From contig CAIZGG010000417.1 in the NCBI GenBank assembly GCA_903932425.1, positions 1 through 44,272 on the forward strand: a stretch of DNA of 44,272 bases. Reading direction: 5' to 3'. Below, piece after piece: positions 41,079 to 44,272 of the stretch. Source of the DNA: an uncultured beta proteobacterium. GTDB lineage: Bacteria > Pseudomonadota > Gammaproteobacteria > Burkholderiales > Burkholderiaceae_B. A program made the position numbers and the translations under genes. Numbering within the stretch: the stretch's first letter is position 1; every line of letters begins with the position of its first letter. The notes under the pieces are model-generated. The model was given only the letters and a program-made list of their open reading frames with translations, made no database searches and was not told the origin of the DNA.

Positions 41079-42503
41079 ATGAACTCAACTCAAGTATCAC
41101 CACGGCGCACTCTGTTTGAAAAAATCTGGGATCAGCATGTCGTCATGCCCCGCTCGGCGGGCCCTTCTTTGCTATACATTGATCGCCATATTATTCATGA
41201 GGGTTCGTTTCATGCCTTCAAAGACATGCGCGCGCGCGGTCTGACGATTCGCAACCCAAAACAAGTGTTCGGTGTTGCCGATCACTACGTGCCCACCACC
41301 AGTCGCGACCCCAACGACGCGGTCACCCAAGAGATCAAAGAGGTGATCCTCAAGTTTGACGACAACATGAAATGGTCGGGGGCGCACTATTTTTCTATCA
41401 AAGACCCACAGCAAGGCATTGTTCATGTCGTCGGCCCCGAACAAGGCATTTCGTTGCCTGGCTCAATCATTACCTGTAGCGACAGCCACACCTCGACCCA
41501 CGGTGCGATGGGTGCGATGGCCTTTGGGGTTGGCCAGTCAGAAAGTATGCATATCATGGCCACCCAAACCCTTTGGCAGACCAAGCCCTTGCAGATGCGT
41601 GTTGAGCTCAGCGGCAAGCCTGCTGCCGGAGTCGGTGGTAAAGACATCATCCTGGCGGTCATCGCCAAACTAGGCGTCGCAGGTGCAGTCGGTTATGCCG
41701 TCGAATATGCAGGTAGCACGCTACAGTGGCTATCGCTTGATGAACGCCTGACCATGTGCAACATGACGATCGAAGCCGGCGCACGCTCGGGGCTTATCGC
41801 CGCCGATGATGTGGTGTTCAATTACTTATACGGCCGCAAGTATGCACCTCAAGGTGCTGCCTGGGATCAGGCGTTGCAAGCGTGGCGGCAATTGCCGTCT
41901 GACGAGGGCTGTCACTTTGATCAAACACTGAGCCTTGACGTCACGCAACTCTCGCCTATGCTCACTTGGGGCACCACACCCGATACTGGGATGGCCATTG
42001 ACGGCGTCGTCCCCGATCCTGCCCTTCTCTCGGATCCTCACGCCAGACAAGCGGCTGAGGCAGCACTTGCGTATATGGATCTGAAACCGGGCACCGCCTT
42101 GAGCATGATCAAAATTGATCGCGTCTTTATTGGGTCGTGTACGAATAGCCGTCTGTCTGACCTGCGCCTGGCGGCAGATATTCTGCGCGGGCGGCGCGCG
42201 GTTGTGCCGGGCATCGTGGTGGCGGGCTCAATGCTGATCAAACAGGCCGCTGAAGCCGAGGGACTGGATCAGGTTTTTAAGGCAGCAGGCCTTGAATGGC
42301 GCGAACCCGGTTGTTCAATGTGCGTAGGCATTAACGGCGACTTAGCGCTGCCAAATGAGCGTGTTGCCTCAACCTCAAACAGAAACTTTGTCGGGCGTCA
42401 GGGGCCAGGGGTTCGCACGCATCTTGTGGGCCCCGCGATGGCAGCTGCCGCCGCAGTCAAAGGACACTTTACCGATGTACGAACTTTAATGGGCAAACAA
42501 TAA
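41079..42503 (+). CDS. leuC: Isopropylmalate dehydratase large subunit-type protein (LeuC)
   Basis: A 474-residue aconitase-superfamily large subunit. The Fe-S ligands appear as the GSCTNSR motif near residue 350 and PGCSMCVGING near 410, with TSNRNFVGRQGPG close to the C-terminus, all as in LeuC. The DSHTSTHGAMGAMAFG segment is the usual substrate-side strand. With LeuD it isomerises 2- and 3-isopropylmalate, or in paralogues hydrates citraconate/mesaconate-type acids. leuD starts 1 base after its stop. leuB does not follow; a CoA transferase does, so this pair may be a catabolic paralogue rather than the leucine-biosynthesis copy. The Shine-Dalgarno is weak (GAGTAAAAA). Confidence 0.9.
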   Translation: MNSTQVSPRRTLFEKIWDQHVVMPRSAGPSLLYIDRHIIHEGSFHAFKDMRARGLTIRNPKQVFGVADHYVPTTSRDPNDAVTQEIKEVILKFDDNMKWSGAHYFSIKDPQQGIVHVVGPEQGISLPGSIITCSDSHTSTHGAMGAMAFGVGQSESMHIMATQTLWQTKPLQMRVELSGKPAAGVGGKDIILAVIAKLGVAGAVGYAVEYAGSTLQWLSLDERLTMCNMTIEAGARSGLIAADDVVFNYLYGRKYAPQGAAWDQALQAWRQLPSDEGCHFDQTLSLDVTQLSPMLTWGTTPDTGMAIDGVVPDPALLSDPHARQAAEAALAYMDLKPGTALSMIKIDRVFIGSCTNSRLSDLRLAADILRGRRAVVPGIVVAGSMLIKQAAEAEGLDQVFKAAGLEWREPGCSMCVGINGDLALPNERVASTSNRNFVGRQGPGVRTHLVGPAMAAAAAVKGHFTDVRTLMGKQ

Positions 42504-42504
42504 T

Positions 42505-43134
42505 ATGCAAGCCTTCACGCACTTACGGGCGCTCGCCGCCCCAATTGAGGGTCGCAACGTCGACACCGATCAGATTATTCCGGCGCGGTTTTTAAAAAAG
42601 AATCGTGATCAGTTTTATAAAAACTATCTGTTTCATGATCTGCGTTTTGATGAGCACGAAGCACCACGACCAGAGTTCATTCTGAATCATCCGCTGTTTA
42701 GCGGCGCACAAATTTTGGTGGCCGATGAAAACTTTGGCTGCGGCTCGTCGCGCGAAGGAGCGGTTTACTGTTTATCAGACTTTGGGATTCGCGCTATTTT
42801 GGCTCCAAGCTTTGGCGATATATTTTTTAATAATTGCCTTAAAAATGGACTGCTACCGCTTCGACTTGAGGCAAAGTCTGTCGACCAAGTGCGACAAGCC
42901 TTGTTGAGCTCGACCGGTACCAATCTCTCAGAGCGTGAGATCTCGATTGATCTGACGACGTGCACGATACAAGCCCCCGGTCTGGATGGGCAACAGACGT
43001 TTACGATGGATCCTTTTTGGCATGAGTGTTTGCTCAAAGGGGTCGATGAGCTCGCCCTAACCTTAAGCTATGCTAACGAGATTGCGCACTTTGAACAGCA
43101 CCATCGCCGCGCGCACCCTTGGCTAAACACATGA
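42505..43134 (+). CDS. leuD: Isopropylmalate dehydratase small subunit-type protein (LeuD)
   Basis: A 209-residue LeuD-family small subunit. Residues near the N-terminus read NVDTDQIIPARFLK, and the ENFGCGSSREGAVY motif around residue 75 is the family swivel-domain signature. The length is normal. It starts 1 base after leuC, so the two are translationally linked and form the heterodimer that dehydrates and rehydrates a malate derivative. The product given the context (CaiB-type CoA transferase downstream, 80 bases away, rather than leuB) may not be 3-isopropylmalate. Confidence 0.92.
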   Translation: MQAFTHLRALAAPIEGRNVDTDQIIPARFLKKNRDQFYKNYLFHDLRFDEHEAPRPEFILNHPLFSGAQILVADENFGCGSSREGAVYCLSDFGIRAILAPSFGDIFFNNCLKNGLLPLRLEAKSVDQVRQALLSSTGTNLSEREISIDLTTCTIQAPGLDGQQTFTMDPFWHECLLKGVDELALTLSYANEIAHFEQHHRRAHPWLNT

Positions 43135-43214
43135 ATGATCGAACGATCACCGTACTCGTTTGAGTCGCAGTATCGCGACGCTCATCTTCAGCAAACAACG
43201 TGAATTTACACACT

Positions 43215-44272
43215 ATGACATTACCTTTAAGCGGCCTGCGGGTCATTGAACTCGGGCAACTCATCGCAGGGCCTTTTGCCTCAAAAATGCTTGGCGAATT
43301 TGGTGCCGACGTGATCAAGATTGAACCCCCTGAAACCGGCGACCCGTTGCGCGCCTGGCGCATGCTCCATGACGGCACCTCAGTCTGGTGGGCCGCGCAC
43401 GCACGTAACAAGCGCTCGGTCACATTGAATCTGCGTGAACCTGAAGGCCAAGAGGTTATTCGCCAGCTGGCCAAAGACGCAGATATTGTGATTGAAAATT
43501 TTCGCCCCGGTGCCTTAGAGAAGTGGGGAATCGGCTTCAAAGACTTGCATGCCATTAATCCAAAACTGATTATGCTGCGCGTATCGGGCTACGGGCAGAC
43601 AGGCCCCTACAAAGATCGACCAGGATTTGGCGTAATCGGCGAAGCGATGGGAGGCTTACGCTACCTGACGGGCGAGCCCGGACGTCCACCGGTGCGCACG
43701 GGTGTTTCAATTGGCGACACGTTATCTGGTCTGCACGGTGTGATTGGTATTTTGCTGGCGCTGCGTCATCGCGAGCAGCAAGGCGGTGTCGGCCAAGAGG
43801 TTGACGTCGCGCTCTACGAGTCTGTGTTCAACATGCTTGAAAGCGTGTTGCCCGAATATTCAAAGTTTGGTGCCATCCGCCAACCCTCAGGTGCGAGCAT
43901 GCCAGGCATTGCACCCACCAACGCTTATTTATGCAAAGACGGCAAATACGCGCTAATTGCTGGAAATGGTGACAGCATCTATAAGCGCTTGATGGAGATG
44001 ATTGATCGGGCAGATTTAGCAAACGACCCGAAGCTCGCTCGTAACGTCGGCCGCGCAGAGCATGCAGATTTAATCGACGCTGCGATCTCGGCTTACACCG
44101 CACAACATTCGTTAGATGACGTCTTAGCCAGCATGAACGCAGCGGGCGTACCGGCTGGCAAAAGTTATGACGCCGCAGATATCGCAAACGATCCGCATTA
44201 TCAGGCGCGCGACATGATCTTGAACGCCACCCTTGCCGATGGCTCGGTGGTACAGGTACCGGGTATCGTGCC
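43215..44272 (+). CDS. CaiB/BaiF-type CoA transferase, 3' end beyond the window
   Basis: The ATG at 43215 opens a frame that runs uninterrupted to the window end, giving 352 residues of a class III CoA transferase. Motifs include RVIELGQLIAGP near the N-terminus, ARNKRSVTLNL, IENFRPGALEKWG (about 93-105) and the catalytic Asp168 in SIGDTLSG. The family is usually about 400 residues, so some 50 are missing. It starts 80 bases after leuD with no clear Shine-Dalgarno. With LeuCD it would be a dehydratase plus CoA-transfer module for a C5 or C6 hydroxy-dicarboxylate. It is a paralogue of, but clearly different from, the CoA transferase at 16245. Confidence 0.9.
   Translation, partial: MTLPLSGLRVIELGQLIAGPFASKMLGEFGADVIKIEPPETGDPLRAWRMLHDGTSVWWAAHARNKRSVTLNLREPEGQEVIRQLAKDADIVIENFRPGALEKWGIGFKDLHAINPKLIMLRVSGYGQTGPYKDRPGFGVIGEAMGGLRYLTGEPGRPPVRTGVSIGDTLSGLHGVIGILLALRHREQQGGVGQEVDVALYESVFNMLESVLPEYSKFGAIRQPSGASMPGIAPTNAYLCKDGKYALIAGNGDSIYKRLMEMIDRADLANDPKLARNVGRAEHADLIDAAISAYTAQHSLDDVLASMNAAGVPAGKSYDAADIANDPHYQARDMILNATLADGSVVQVPGIV

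Overview
The window looks like a piece of a betaproteobacterial chromosome, most probably Burkholderiales and near Alcaligenaceae. The main evidence is six separate Bug-type (TctC-like) periplasmic receptors without transporter partners, a hallmark of Bordetella/Achromobacter relatives. They are set among carboxylate, aromatic and acyl-CoA catabolism genes. GC content is moderate by eye, lower than in Bordetella. No organism can be named from the sequence alone. I see no rRNA, tRNA, CRISPR array, insertion sequence or phage gene, and no recognisable DNA-binding transcription regulator.

Layout. (1) 1-1319: assimilatory sulfate reduction genes on the minus strand (cysH, then the start of cysD running off the window) and a small DUF3820 protein. 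(2) 1476-6083: a VOC protein, a Bug receptor, a convergent MFS transporter, and a coupled pair made of a Tat-exported metallo-beta-lactamase-fold hydrolase and a SCO1/SenC protein. (3) 6230-11042, minus: a branched-chain-amino-acid-type ABC importer (livH, a fused livM-livG, livF, solute-binding protein). (4) 11226-13440: two divergent Bug genes. (5) 13548-19135, minus: GST (LigE-like), Bug, CaiB-type CoA transferase and three consecutive CitE/HpcH-like lyase paralogues, closed by a tandemly duplicated terminator. (6) 19484-28060, plus, divergent from (5): SDR, SCP2-type thiolase, acyl-CoA synthetase, 2-hydroxyacid dehydrogenase, class II aldolase, LigI-like amidohydrolase, Bug and an Sfp-type phosphopantetheinyl transferase. 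(7) 28078-30344, minus: DUF697 membrane protein, carboxymuconolactone-decarboxylase-family protein, 3-hydroxyisobutyrate-dehydrogenase-family protein. (8) 30480-36310, minus: a complete RND efflux pump (outer-membrane lipoprotein, adaptor, HAE1 pump). (9) 36437-38399, minus: 2-hydroxyacid dehydrogenase and Bug. (10) 38659-44272, plus: a DadA-like oxidoreductase, a CDF metal transporter, a LeuC/LeuD-type dehydratase pair and a second CaiB-type CoA transferase cut by the window end.

How it may work together. Regions 5 and 6 form a divergent cluster of about 14.5 kb with its own receptors and enzymes for CoA activation, CoA transfer, lyase cleavage, thiolysis and oxidoreduction. I read it as a catabolic island for an unknown organic acid, possibly lignin- or aromatic-ether-derived given the LigE-like and LigI-like enzymes; that substrate is inference. 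Two of the three CitE-like proteins have lost canonical active-site acids. This divergent cluster, and the LeuCD plus CoA-transferase module at the right edge, are the best candidates for something undescribed. Protein family calls are mostly secure; substrates are mostly not.
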